A stretch of 64,000 nucleotides of DNA, taken from Lysobacter firmicutimachus. Lineage in GTDB: Bacteria; Pseudomonadota; Gammaproteobacteria; Xanthomonadales; Xanthomonadaceae. The notes below the pieces were generated by a model, which saw only the letters and a program-made list of their open reading frames with translations, was not told the origin of the DNA and made no database searches. The position numbers and the translations under genes are program-made. Each line of letters starts with the position of its first letter. Position 1 is the first letter of the stretch. This document shows positions 1-7,957 of the stretch, piece by piece. Where the stretch lies: NCBI RefSeq assembly GCF_037027445.1, contig NZ_JBANDL010000002.1, forward strand, positions 3,286,001 through 3,350,000, read 5' to 3'.

Positions 1-250
1 TGCGATGCTTCGCGAGCGATGAAAGACGAACCGAAAGTGCGTCGGCGACGGCCGTCGCGGCGTCCCGAGCGAAGACGAAACGAGCGCGCCGTCGCGACGC
101 GCAGCAAGTGTGCGCAGCGCGCGTCGCGACGCAAGCGACCCGACGCGTGCGGAGCGTGACGCCTCACCGATCGGCACAAACAAAAACGGCGACCCGAAAG
201 CCGCCGTCGCGTTTTTGTAACGATGTGCGCCGGGTTCGCGGCGCGGCCGC
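1..250. other. Gene-free left edge of the window
   Basis: No convincing gene is visible here. The stretch is rich in CGCG/GTCGCG words, and its only open frame has no recognisable protein content. The ffh terminator lies at its right end. Confidence 0.5.
175..216 (-). terminator. Intrinsic terminator of ffh
   Basis: Read on the minus strand, ACGGCG (207-202) pairs with CGCCGT (191-186) and is followed directly by a T run (186-182). It lies about 40 nt past the ffh stop. A second T run (212-216) on the plus side could make it bidirectional. Confidence 0.7.
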
Positions 251-1618
251 TCAGCGGAACGGCATCCCGCCGCGGCCGCCCATCATCCCGCGCATGCCGC
301 GCATCAAGCCCTTCATGCCGCCGCCGGAGAGTTTGCTCATCATCTTCTCCATCTGCTGATACTGCTTCATCAGCTTGTTGACGTCGGCCGGGGTCAGGCC
401 GGCGCCCTTGGCGATGCGCGCCCGGCGCGAGCCGTTGAGCAGGGTCGGATTGCGCCGCTCCTTCTTGGTCATCGAGTTGATGATCGCGACCATCCGCGGC
501 ACTTCCTTGCCGGTGATCTGGTTCTTGACCGCATCGGGGATCTGGCCCATGCCCGGCAGCTTGTCCATGAGCCCGTGCAGGCCGCCCATGTTCTGCATCT
601 GCTCGAGCTGGTCCTTCATGTCGTTGAGGTCGAACTTCTTGCCCTTGGCGACTTTCTCGGCGAGCTTCTGCGCCTTGTCCTTGTCGACCTGTTGCTCGAC
701 CTGCTCGACCAGCGACAGCACGTCGCCCATGTCGAGGATGCGGCTGGCGACGCGGTCGGGATGGAACACGTCCAGACCGTCGGGCTTCTCGCCGACGCCG
801 ATGAACTTGATCGGCCGGCCGGTCACGTAACGCACCGACAGCGCGGCGCCGCCGCGGGCGTCGCCGTCGGTCTTGGTCAGCACCACGCCGGTCAGCGGCA
901 GCGCCTCGGCGAAGGCCTTGGCGGTGATCGCGGCGTCCTGGCCGGTCATCGAGTCGACCACGAACAGAGTCTCGACCGGCGCGACCGCGGCGTGCAGCGC
1001 CTTGATCTCGGTCATCATCGCTTCGTCGATGGCGAGGCGGCCGGCGGTATCGACCAGCAGCACGTCGACGAACGACTTCTTGGCGTCGGCGATCGCCGCG
1101 CGCACGATCTCTTCGGGCTTCTGCGATGCGCTGGACGGGAAGAACAGCACTTCGACCTGCTCGGCGAGCTGGCGCAGCTGTTCGATCGCGGCCGGACGGT
1201 AGACGTCGGCCGAGACCACCATCACCTTCTTCTTGCGCCGTTCGCGCAGGTGCTTGGCCAGCTTGCCGACCGTGGTGGTCTTGCCGGCGCCCTGCAGGCC
1301 GGCCATCAGGATCACCGCCGGCGCCGGCACGTTGAGGTTGAGGTCGGCGGCCTGCGAACCCATGACCGCGGTCAGCTCGTCGCGCACGACCTTGATCAGG
1401 GCCTGGCCCGGGGTCAGCGACTTGAGCACTTCCTGGCCGACCGCGCGCACCTTGATCCGCTCGATCAGGGCCTGCACCACCGGCAGGGCGACGTCGGCTT
1501 CGAGCAGGGCGATGCGCACTTCGCGCAGCGACTCGCGGATGTTCTCTTCGGTCAGACGGCCGCGGCCGCGCAGGCGCTCGATGGTGCCGGACAGGCGTTG
1601 GGTCAGGGATTCGAACAT
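251..1618 (-). CDS. ffh: Signal recognition particle GTPase Ffh (SRP54)
   Basis: Ffh binds 4.5S RNA and signal sequences of nascent inner-membrane proteins and docks the ribosome on FtsY. The 455-residue product has the normal family length. The N domain covers roughly residues 1-85. The G domain has the P-loop GLQGAGKTTT at 107-116, a DTAGR switch motif and TKTDGD for guanine recognition. The M domain is methionine-rich and ends in repeated MRG/MGG units. An upstream in-frame extension of 28 residues exists, but the MFESLTQRLS start fits the family. The gene is divergent from the CcsA-like gene, and an intrinsic terminator follows it. Identification is secure. Confidence 0.98.
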   Translation of the reverse strand: MFESLTQRLSGTIERLRGRGRLTEENIRESLREVRIALLEADVALPVVQALIERIKVRAVGQEVLKSLTPGQALIKVVRDELTAVMGSQAADLNLNVPAPAVILMAGLQGAGKTTTVGKLAKHLRERRKKKVMVVSADVYRPAAIEQLRQLAEQVEVLFFPSSASQKPEEIVRAAIADAKKSFVDVLLVDTAGRLAIDEAMMTEIKALHAAVAPVETLFVVDSMTGQDAAITAKAFAEALPLTGVVLTKTDGDARGGAALSVRYVTGRPIKFIGVGEKPDGLDVFHPDRVASRILDMGDVLSLVEQVEQQVDKDKAQKLAEKVAKGKKFDLNDMKDQLEQMQNMGGLHGLMDKLPGMGQIPDAVKNQITGKEVPRMVAIINSMTKKERRNPTLLNGSRRARIAKGAGLTPADVNKLMKQYQQMEKMMSKLSGGGMKGLMRGMRGMMGGRGGMPFR

Positions 1619-1715
1619 GGCGGAGCGGGGTCGCGGAATGGCGGGACCGGCAAGTATAGCGGCCCCGGCCCCTGGCCCGTGCGCTCGTGCTTGCCGCGAC
1701 AACCGGCCGCCCCCG

Positions 1716-1739
1716 AATCGCGAATCCCAAATCCCGAAT
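1716..1739. repeat. Heptamer repeat array (AATCSSR type), 3.4 copies
   Basis: AATCGCG, AATCCCA, AATCCCG and AAT follow at exact 7-nt spacing. This belongs to the GGGATTS heptamer family seen five more times in the window. It lies between ffh and the divergent membrane protein gene, 26 nt before the latter's start codon. Confidence 0.75.
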
Positions 1740-1765
1740 GCCCGCTCTTATGCCACACTCCGGCG

Positions 1766-2557
1766 ATGACAATCGTTCTCATCGCGGTCGCCCTCTATCT
1801 CGTTGCGACCGGGCAGTTGGTCGCGGCCGTGCGCAACGGCGACGGCCGCAGCGCCCGGTGGTGGCTGCTGCCGGCCAATCTGGCCGTGCTCGGCCACGGC
1901 CTGGCGCACCTACTGGCCTGGCGCAACGCGGGTGGGGCCGATCTGCATTTCTTCGCCGCGCTGTCGCTGGTCGGCCTAGGCATGGCGGCGCTGACCGCGA
2001 TCGTCGGCGCCTCCGGGCGCATGGCCGCACTCGGCGTGGTGGTGTTCCCGCTGTCGGCGCTGATGCTGGCCGGCTACCAGCTGTACGGCCATGTCCAGCA
2101 CCCGGAGCCGCTGGACTGGCGCCTGCAATTGCACGCCTGGCTGGCCTTGCTGGCCTACGCCACCCTCGCCGTCGCGGCGCTGTTCGCGCTGATGCTGTGG
2201 CTGCAGGAACGCGCCCTGCGCCGGCGCGAGTTCCACCGCTGGTTGCGCGCATTGCCGCCGCTGGTGGAACTGGAAAGCCTGCTGTTCCGCACCATCGGCG
2301 TCGGCTTCGCGCTGCTGACCGCGACCCTGCTGACCGGGGTGCTGTTCGTCGAGAACCTGTTCGCCCAGCACCTGGTGCACAAGACCGTGCTCAGCGTGCT
2401 GTCCTGGCTGGCTTTCGGCGGTCTGCTGCTGGGGCGCTGGCGCTACGGCTGGCGCGGCACGGTCGCGGTGCGCTGGACCCTGGCGGCGATGATCCTGCTG
2501 GTCCTGGCCTTTTTCGGCAGCAAGTTCGTGCTGGAACTGGTGCTGCAGCGGGTCTGA
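1766..2557 (+). CDS. CcsA/YpjD-like inner-membrane protein (cytochrome c assembly family)
   Basis: This 263-residue integral membrane protein has about eight hydrophobic segments, beginning with MTIVLIAVALYLVATG. It resembles the YpjD/HemX-type members of the cytochrome c assembly (CcsA) family, which commonly sit divergent from ffh in gammaproteobacteria. Conserved histidines lie in membrane segments (GHGLAHLLAW, LHAWLALLAY, HLVHKTVLS), consistent with haem handling in that family. Its true substrate is uncertain: YpjD-type proteins are not proven cytochrome c synthetases. The start follows the heptamer array closely and has only a weak Shine-Dalgarno sequence. The family call rests on topology, the histidine pattern and context. 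Confidence 0.8.
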   Translation: MTIVLIAVALYLVATGQLVAAVRNGDGRSARWWLLPANLAVLGHGLAHLLAWRNAGGADLHFFAALSLVGLGMAALTAIVGASGRMAALGVVVFPLSALMLAGYQLYGHVQHPEPLDWRLQLHAWLALLAYATLAVAALFALMLWLQERALRRREFHRWLRALPPLVELESLLFRTIGVGFALLTATLLTGVLFVENLFAQHLVHKTVLSVLSWLAFGGLLLGRWRYGWRGTVAVRWTLAAMILLVLAFFGSKFVLELVLQRV

Positions 2558-2886
2558 CCGCGGGTTCCGGCAGCCCGTGCCGGGGCAGCCCATGGCCGTG
2601 CGGTCGTGGCCGCCGAGGCAAACACCGCGGCCCCGCCCGCCCCCGACCTGGCCCGTTTTGGCGGTTCGGCCCTCCAGGAGCCGAGAGCGCTGCCGCCGGG
2701 GCCGGCGGCGGGCCGTCTTCGTCCCCGGCCCGGCCACACGAAATAATCGATTTAAATCAACACGTTAAAAGTAACGAAGCGTGTCGCGCAAATTAAGCAC
2801 GATCGTTCGATGCTTGCTGAACGAGCCTATTGCAAGCTCAATATTTGCATTGACAAATATTTCGCGCGCACAGAACATGCCGCGCC
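2558..2886. promoter_or_regulatory. Intergenic region upstream of marR efflux operon
   Basis: The first 180 nt are GC-rich with no gene. From about 2738 the sequence becomes AT-rich, with a perfect 10-bp palindrome GATTTAAATC (2749-2758). The operator-like inverted repeat and a TTGACA -35-like hexamer (2850-2855) follow just before marR. This looks like the control region of the efflux operon. Confidence 0.55.
2840..2861. promoter_or_regulatory. Candidate MarR operator (perfect 8-bp inverted repeat)
   Basis: AATATTTG (2840-2847) and CAAATATT (2854-2861) form a perfect inverted repeat with a 6-nt spacer, 25 nt before the marR start. It overlaps a consensus -35-like TTGACA. MarR proteins usually bind such near-palindromes over their own promoters, so autorepression of the marR-efflux operon is the natural inference. 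Confidence 0.65.
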
Positions 2887-3345
2887 ATGACCACCCTGCC
2901 CCCGAACCAAGCCTGCTCGACCTCGAACCTCGGCCTGCTGTTCCGCCAGGTCCGCGATGCGATGTGGGCGCAAATGGAACGCGAGCTGGCCCAGGCCGGC
3001 CACGATCTGACCTTCAGCCAGTTCATCACCCTCAAGGAACTGGCCATCGGCACCGCCGGCGTCACCGAACTGGCGCGCGCCGCCCAGCTCAACCCCGGCG
3101 CCATGACCCGCCTGCTCGACAAGCTGGAAACGCGCGGCCTGGTCGCCCGCGTCGCCGATCCCGACGACCGGCGCGCGCTCAACATCCACCTGACCGAAGC
3201 CGGCGCCGCGATCTGGGCCGACATCGACGCCTGCGGCCGGCGCGTGCGCGAACGCGCCATGACCGGCCTCAGCGACGCCGACCGCGACCAATTGCACCGC
3301 CTGCTCGAACAGGTCCGCGACAACCTCACTTTCACCGGTTCCTGA
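2887..3345 (+). CDS. MarR-family transcriptional regulator (EmrR/MprA-like)
   Basis: This 152-residue winged-helix dimer regulator has a recognition-helix region (ELARAAQLNPGAMTRLLDKL) at about 58-77. The wing motif DPDDRRALNIHLTEAG follows at about 97-112, with helices on both sides for dimerisation. It is the first gene of an operon with an outer-membrane factor, EmrA and EmrB, and is separated from the next gene by only 3 nt. By analogy with E. coli EmrR it should repress the pump and release DNA on binding a hydrophobic drug. The ligand cannot be read from the sequence. Confidence 0.92.
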   Translation: MTTLPPNQACSTSNLGLLFRQVRDAMWAQMERELAQAGHDLTFSQFITLKELAIGTAGVTELARAAQLNPGAMTRLLDKLETRGLVARVADPDDRRALNIHLTEAGAAIWADIDACGRRVRERAMTGLSDADRDQLHRLLEQVRDNLTFTGS

Positions 3346-3348
3346 GCC

Positions 3349-4872
3349 ATGTCCCGCCACGACACTCGCCCGCGCCGCGGGCTGCCCTTCGTGTTCGCAC
3401 CGCTCGCCGCGGCGCTGATCCTGGCCGGTTGCGCGAGCAGCCGCGGCCTCGCGCCCGAAGGCCGCGCGCTGGATGCCGACGCCCTCGTCGCGCAGCGCAG
3501 CTTCGCCGACGCCGCCCTGTCCGACGCCGCGTTCCCGCGCGCCGACTGGTGGACCGGGTTCGGCGACGCGCAGTTGAACGCGCTGATCGAAGAAGCCCTG
3601 GCCGGCAACCCCGGCCTCGACGCCGCCGACGCGCGCGTGCGCCAGGCCGTCGCCCAGGCCGGCCTCGCCGATGCAGCGCGCAAGCCGACGCTCGGCGCCA
3701 GCGCCCAGTACTCCGGCCTGCAATTGCCGGAGACCGTCGCTCCCGAACCGCTCGGCGGCAAGTACAGCGGCGTGGAAGTGCTGTCGCTGAGCTTCAAGTA
3801 CAGCCCCGACCTGTGGGGCGGCCACCGCGCCCGTTGGCGGGCCGCGCTGGGCCAGGCCCGCGCCGCCGAGGTCGAAGCCCAGGCCGTGCGCCTGAGCCTG
3901 TCGTCGAACATCGCCCGCGGCTATGTCTCGCTGGCCCAGGCCTTCCAGGCCCAGGACGTGGCCCTGGCCGAGAAGCGGCGCGCCGAGCAGCTGCTCGCGC
4001 TCGGCCGGCAACGGGTCAAGGCCGGCCTCGACAATCAATTGCAGATCCGCAACGCCGAAAGCGCCAGCGCAGCCGCGGATCAACAGATCCAATCCGCGCA
4101 GCAGCAGATCGACTCGCTGCGCAACGCTCTCGCCGCGCTGCTCGGCAAGGGTCCTGACCGCGGCCTCGACATCGCCCGCCCCGGCGCGCTGGCCGCGCAG
4201 GCGCCGGCGGTGCCGGCGGTGCTGCCGAGCGAGCTGCTCGGCCACCGCCCCGACGTGGTCGCCGCACGCTGGCGGGTGGAAGCCGCTTCGCACGGCATCG
4301 AAGCGGCCAAAGCCGAGTTCTATCCCACCGTCAATCTCAGCGCGATCGTCGGCCTGGCCTCGGGCGGATTGTCCGACCTGTTCACCCGCGATGCGCGCTT
4401 GATCCAGGGCGGTCCGGCGATCAGCCTGCCGATCTTCGACGGCGGCCGACTGCGCAACCAGTTGGCCGGCCGCGACGCCGACTACGACCTCGCCGTCGCC
4501 AACTACAACCAGAGCCTGGTCGGCGCGCTGCGCGAAGTCGCCGACGCGTTGCAGGCGGCGCGTTCGCTCGACGGCCAATTGGCGTCCGCGCAGCAAGCGC
4601 GCGACGCCGCGCAGCAGGCCTGGCAGATCGCCAGCACCCGCTACCGCGCCGGCCTGGGCACCCAGCTCGATGTGCTCGCCGCGCAGCGGCCGCTGCTGCA
4701 GCTCGACCAGCAGCTCGCCGGCCTGCGCGCGCAGCGCCTGGCCGCCGGCATCGACCTCGACCGCGCGCTCGGCGGCGGCCTGCCGGTGCAGGCGTCCGAT
4801 CCGGTCGCGCCGCTGTCCGAACGCAGCGATTCCTCTTCGATCCACGCCATCGCCAAGGCCCCCACGCCATGA
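3349..4872 (+). CDS. Outer-membrane efflux lipoprotein (NodT/OprM family)
   Basis: The 507-residue protein is the outer-membrane channel of a tripartite pump, TolC-like with a lipid anchor. A lipoprotein signal peptide ends in the lipobox ILAGC at about residues 24-28. Two copies of the OEP repeat are visible, with long Ala/Gln-rich helical hairpins around 170-250 and 380-460 and a DLWGG motif in the first repeat. Conserved family landmarks include LLGHRPDVVAARWRVEAAS and YPTVNLSA. The gene overlaps emrA by 4 nt (ATGA), so the channel, adaptor and transporter are translationally coupled. Confidence 0.95.
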   Translation: MSRHDTRPRRGLPFVFAPLAAALILAGCASSRGLAPEGRALDADALVAQRSFADAALSDAAFPRADWWTGFGDAQLNALIEEALAGNPGLDAADARVRQAVAQAGLADAARKPTLGASAQYSGLQLPETVAPEPLGGKYSGVEVLSLSFKYSPDLWGGHRARWRAALGQARAAEVEAQAVRLSLSSNIARGYVSLAQAFQAQDVALAEKRRAEQLLALGRQRVKAGLDNQLQIRNAESASAAADQQIQSAQQQIDSLRNALAALLGKGPDRGLDIARPGALAAQAPAVPAVLPSELLGHRPDVVAARWRVEAASHGIEAAKAEFYPTVNLSAIVGLASGGLSDLFTRDARLIQGGPAISLPIFDGGRLRNQLAGRDADYDLAVANYNQSLVGALREVADALQAARSLDGQLASAQQARDAAQQAWQIASTRYRAGLGTQLDVLAAQRPLLQLDQQLAGLRAQRLAAGIDLDRALGGGLPVQASDPVAPLSERSDSSSIHAIAKAPTP

Positions 4873-6062
4873 CTTCCGAAATCAACCCGCAAGCCGCGAC
4901 CGCGGCCGTCGCCGCGCCGAACAACGGCAAGCGTCGCAAGGCGCTGCTGATCCTGCTCACCGTGGTGGTGGTCGCGGCGGTCGCCTGGACCGCGTACTAC
5001 CTGCTGGTGCTGCGCTGGCACCAGGACACCGACGATGCCTACGTCCAGGGCAATGTGGTCAACATCACTCCGCAGACCCTGGGCACGGTGATCAGCATCG
5101 GCGCCGACGACGGCATGAAGGTGCGCGCCGGCCAGGTGCTGGTCCAGCTCGACCCCAACGACGCCCAGGTCGCCTACGACCAGGCGGTGGCGAATCTGGC
5201 CAACACCGTGCGCCAGGTGCGCGGCCTGTACAGCGCGGTCGACGCCGGCCAGGCCGATCTGGCGGCACGCCAGGTCGCGGTGCAGAAGGCCCGCGCCGAC
5301 GTCAAGCGCCGCGAAGGCCTGGTCGCCGGCGGCGCGGTCTCGGCCGAAGAGCTGGCCCACGCCCGCGACGAGTTGGCTGCCGCCGAAGCGGCGCTGTCGT
5401 CCTCGCGCGGCACCCTGGCGCGCAATCGCGCCCTGGTCGATGCGACCACGGTCGCCAAGCAGCCGCAGGTCGCCGCCGCCGCCGCGCAGCTGCGCCAGGC
5501 CTATCTCAACCTGCAGCGCGCGGCGATCGTCGCGCCGGTCGACGGCTACGTCGCCAAGCGCAGCGTGCAGCTGGGCCAGCGCGTCCAGCCCGGCACCGCG
5601 TTGATGACGGTGATTCCGCTGGAGCAGGTCTGGGTCGAAGCCAACTTCAAGGAAACCCAGCTCGCCCACATGCGCATCGGCCAGCCGGTGGAGGTGCATG
5701 CCGACCTGTACGGCAGCGACGTGGTCTACCAGGGCAAGCTGACCAGCCTCGGCCTCGGCACCGGCAGCGCGTTCTCGCTGCTGCCGGCGCAGAACGCCAG
5801 CGGCAACTGGATCAAGATCATCCAGCGCGTGCCGGTGCGGATCGAACTGGACCCCAAGCAACTGGCCGACCATCCGCTGCGCCTGGGCCTGAGCATGCAC
5901 GTCGACGTCAGCATCCGCGACCAGGCCGGCGCAGTGCTCGCCAGCGCGCCGCCGGCCAAGCCGGTCCTGAGCACCGACGCCTATGCCAAGCAACTGCACG
6001 ACGCCGATTCGATGATCGACAAGATCGTGCGCGAGAACCTGCCGGGCGCGCAGCACGGCTGA
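4869..6062 (+). CDS. emrA: EmrA-like membrane fusion protein (HlyD family)
   Basis: This 397-residue periplasmic adaptor links an EmrB-type transporter to the outer-membrane channel. One N-terminal membrane segment lies at about 24-46. The biotinyl-lipoyl-like half motif QDTDDAYVQGNVVNITP follows, then a long coiled-coil hairpin (about 95-205), the second lipoyl half (AAIVAPVDGYVAKRSVQLGQ), and beta-barrel and membrane-proximal domains. It overlaps the preceding lipoprotein gene by ATGA. It is separated from emrB by 222 nt that contain a strong hairpin. Confidence 0.95.
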   Translation: MTSEINPQAATAAVAAPNNGKRRKALLILLTVVVVAAVAWTAYYLLVLRWHQDTDDAYVQGNVVNITPQTLGTVISIGADDGMKVRAGQVLVQLDPNDAQVAYDQAVANLANTVRQVRGLYSAVDAGQADLAARQVAVQKARADVKRREGLVAGGAVSAEELAHARDELAAAEAALSSSRGTLARNRALVDATTVAKQPQVAAAAAQLRQAYLNLQRAAIVAPVDGYVAKRSVQLGQRVQPGTALMTVIPLEQVWVEANFKETQLAHMRIGQPVEVHADLYGSDVVYQGKLTSLGLGTGSAFSLLPAQNASGNWIKIIQRVPVRIELDPKQLADHPLRLGLSMHVDVSIRDQAGAVLASAPPAKPVLSTDAYAKQLHDADSMIDKIVRENLPGAQHG

Positions 6063-6189
6063 TCCCTTCCCCGCGGACGACGCCCTCCCCCTCGTCGCGC
6101 TTCGTCCGCCGTTCGCGCCGCATCGCGGCGAACCGGTCTCCTCCCCCGCCGGATTCGCCTTCCCCTGCGACAGCGCGCGAACTCCGAAG

Positions 6190-6220
6190 CCGCCGTTCCG
6201 GCCTCGCGCCGGAACGGCGG
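6190..6220. other. Perfect 12-bp hairpin between emrA and emrB
   Basis: CCGCCGTTCCGG (6190-6201) and CCGGAACGGCGG (6209-6220) form a perfect 12-bp stem with a 7-nt loop. No T run follows, so it is not a classical terminator. It may protect or attenuate the transcript between adaptor and transporter, or be a REP-type element. Confidence 0.6.
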
Positions 6221-6284
6221 ACTAAGGACCGCGGCGAAGCGCCTTCGCGTCCGCCCGCGCCCCTCCGACTGCACAGGCCGATCC

Positions 6285-7862
6285 ATGTCCGCCACCACCG
6301 CCCCCGCCGGACCCGCCGCCGCCCCGGCGCCGCAAGCCGGCTTCCGGCCGCCGAACATGCCGCTGACCACGCTGGGCCTGGCCCTGGCGTCGTTCATGCA
6401 GGTGCTCGACATCACCATCGCCAACGTCTCGCTGCCGACCATCGCCGGCAACCTCGGCGGCAGCAGCAGCCAGGCGACCTGGGTCATCACCTCGTTCGCG
6501 GTCAGCAACGCCATCGCCCTGCCGCTGACCGGGTTCTTCACCCGCAAGTTCGGCGAGCGCAAGTTGTTCATGTGGGCGACCCTGCTGTTCGTGATCGCCT
6601 CGCTGCTGTGCGGCCTGGCCAACAGCATGGGCCTGCTGGTCGCCGCGCGCGCGCTGCAGGGCTTCGTCGCCGGGCCGATGTACCCGGTCACCCAGGCGCT
6701 GCTGATCTCGATCTATCCGCCGCACAAACGCGGCCAGGCCATCGCCCTGCTGGCGATGGTGACCGTGGTCGCGCCGATCGCCGGCCCGATCCTCGGCGGC
6801 TGGATCACCGACAACTACAGTTGGGAGTGGATCTTCTTCATCAACGTCCCGATCGGCATCTTCGCCAGCCTGGTCGTCGGCAGCCAGTTGCGCGGCCGGC
6901 CGGAGAAGCTGGAAAAGCCGAAGATGGACTACATGGGCCTGATCACCCTGGTGATCGGCGTCGGCGCGCTGCAGGTGCTGCTGGACCTGGGCAACGACGA
7001 AGACTGGTTCAACTCGAGCAAGATCGTGATCCTGGCCATCGTCGCGGCCATCGCCCTGGCGGTGTTCGTGATCTGGGAGCTCACCGAGCGCGACCCGATC
7101 GTCAACCTGCGCCTGTTCCGCCATCGCAACTTCGCCAGCGGCACCGCGGCGATGGTGCTGGCCTATTCGGCGTTCTTCGCGGTCGGCCTGCTGGTGCCGC
7201 TGTGGCTGCAACGCAACCTGGGCTATACGCCGATCTGGGCCGGCCTGGCGACCGCGCCGATCGGCATCCTGCCGGTGCTGTTGACGCCGTTCGTCGGCCT
7301 GTACGCGACCCGCTTCGACCTGCGCATCGTCGCCAGCCTGGCCTTCGTGGCGATGGCCTTCACCAGCTTCGTGCGTTCGGGCTTCAACCTCGACGTGGAC
7401 TTCCAGCACGTGGCGATGGTGCAGTTGTGGCAGGGCCTGGGCGTGGCGCTGTTCTTCATGCCGGTGCTGACCATCCTGCTGTCCGATCTGGAACCGCACG
7501 AGATCGCCGCCGGCTCCGGCCTGGCCACCTTCGTGCGCACCCTCGGCGGCAGCTTCGCCGCCTCGCTGACCACCTGGGGCTGGAACCAACGCAGCACCAT
7601 CCACCACGCCGAGCTCACCGAGCACATCGGCGCCTACGATCCGGCGATCCGCCAGACCGTGGACCTGCTCGGCCGCGGCGACCTGCAGCGCGGCGCGGTC
7701 TCGCTCAACCAGATGATTTCCCAGCAGGCGGCGCAGATCGGCTTCAACGAGATCTTCCACCTGCTCGGCATTCTGTTCCTGGTGGTGATCGCGTTCGTCT
7801 GGTTCGCCAAGCCGCCGTTCACCGCCAAGGCCGCCGGCGGCGCGGCGGCGGGCGGTCACTGA
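6285..7862 (+). CDS. emrB: EmrB-like MFS multidrug transporter (DHA2 family, 14 TMS)
   Basis: The 525-residue drug:proton antiporter of the inner membrane exports substrates through EmrA and the outer-membrane factor. Signature features include the motif D1-like segment LDITIANVSLPTIAG at about 43-57. Motif A-like sequence GFFTRKFGERKLFMWA follows TMS2, and the motif C-like VAPIAGPILGGWITDNYSW is at about 160-178. Length and hydrophobic profile fit 14 TMS. The start follows a 222-nt gap after emrA, and a strong bidirectional terminator follows the stop. The substrate is not predictable. Confidence 0.95.
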   Translation: MSATTAPAGPAAAPAPQAGFRPPNMPLTTLGLALASFMQVLDITIANVSLPTIAGNLGGSSSQATWVITSFAVSNAIALPLTGFFTRKFGERKLFMWATLLFVIASLLCGLANSMGLLVAARALQGFVAGPMYPVTQALLISIYPPHKRGQAIALLAMVTVVAPIAGPILGGWITDNYSWEWIFFINVPIGIFASLVVGSQLRGRPEKLEKPKMDYMGLITLVIGVGALQVLLDLGNDEDWFNSSKIVILAIVAAIALAVFVIWELTERDPIVNLRLFRHRNFASGTAAMVLAYSAFFAVGLLVPLWLQRNLGYTPIWAGLATAPIGILPVLLTPFVGLYATRFDLRIVASLAFVAMAFTSFVRSGFNLDVDFQHVAMVQLWQGLGVALFFMPVLTILLSDLEPHEIAAGSGLATFVRTLGGSFAASLTTWGWNQRSTIHHAELTEHIGAYDPAIRQTVDLLGRGDLQRGAVSLNQMISQQAAQIGFNEIFHLLGILFLVVIAFVWFAKPPFTAKAAGGAAAGGH

Positions 7863-7900
7863 GCGCGCGCGTCCCACGAACCGCCGTGGGCGACGACCAC

Positions 7901-7931
7901 GAAACAGGCCGGGCATCGCCCGGCCTGTTTC
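7901..7931. terminator. Bidirectional terminator between emrB and hoxX-like gene
   Basis: GAAACAGGCCGGGC (7901-7914) pairs perfectly with GCCCGGCCTGTTTC (7918-7931) across the 3-nt loop ATC. It sits between two convergent genes, and the T-rich TGTTTCGTTTC flank supports termination of emrB. Confidence 0.85.
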
Positions 7932-7957
7932 GTTTCGGCCGCGACCGCGCCGGGCGC

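Noticed and set aside
575..1765. Long plus-strand frame opposite ffh
   Set aside because: It is a GC-rich antisense shadow. Its only real part is the CcsA-like gene starting at 1766.
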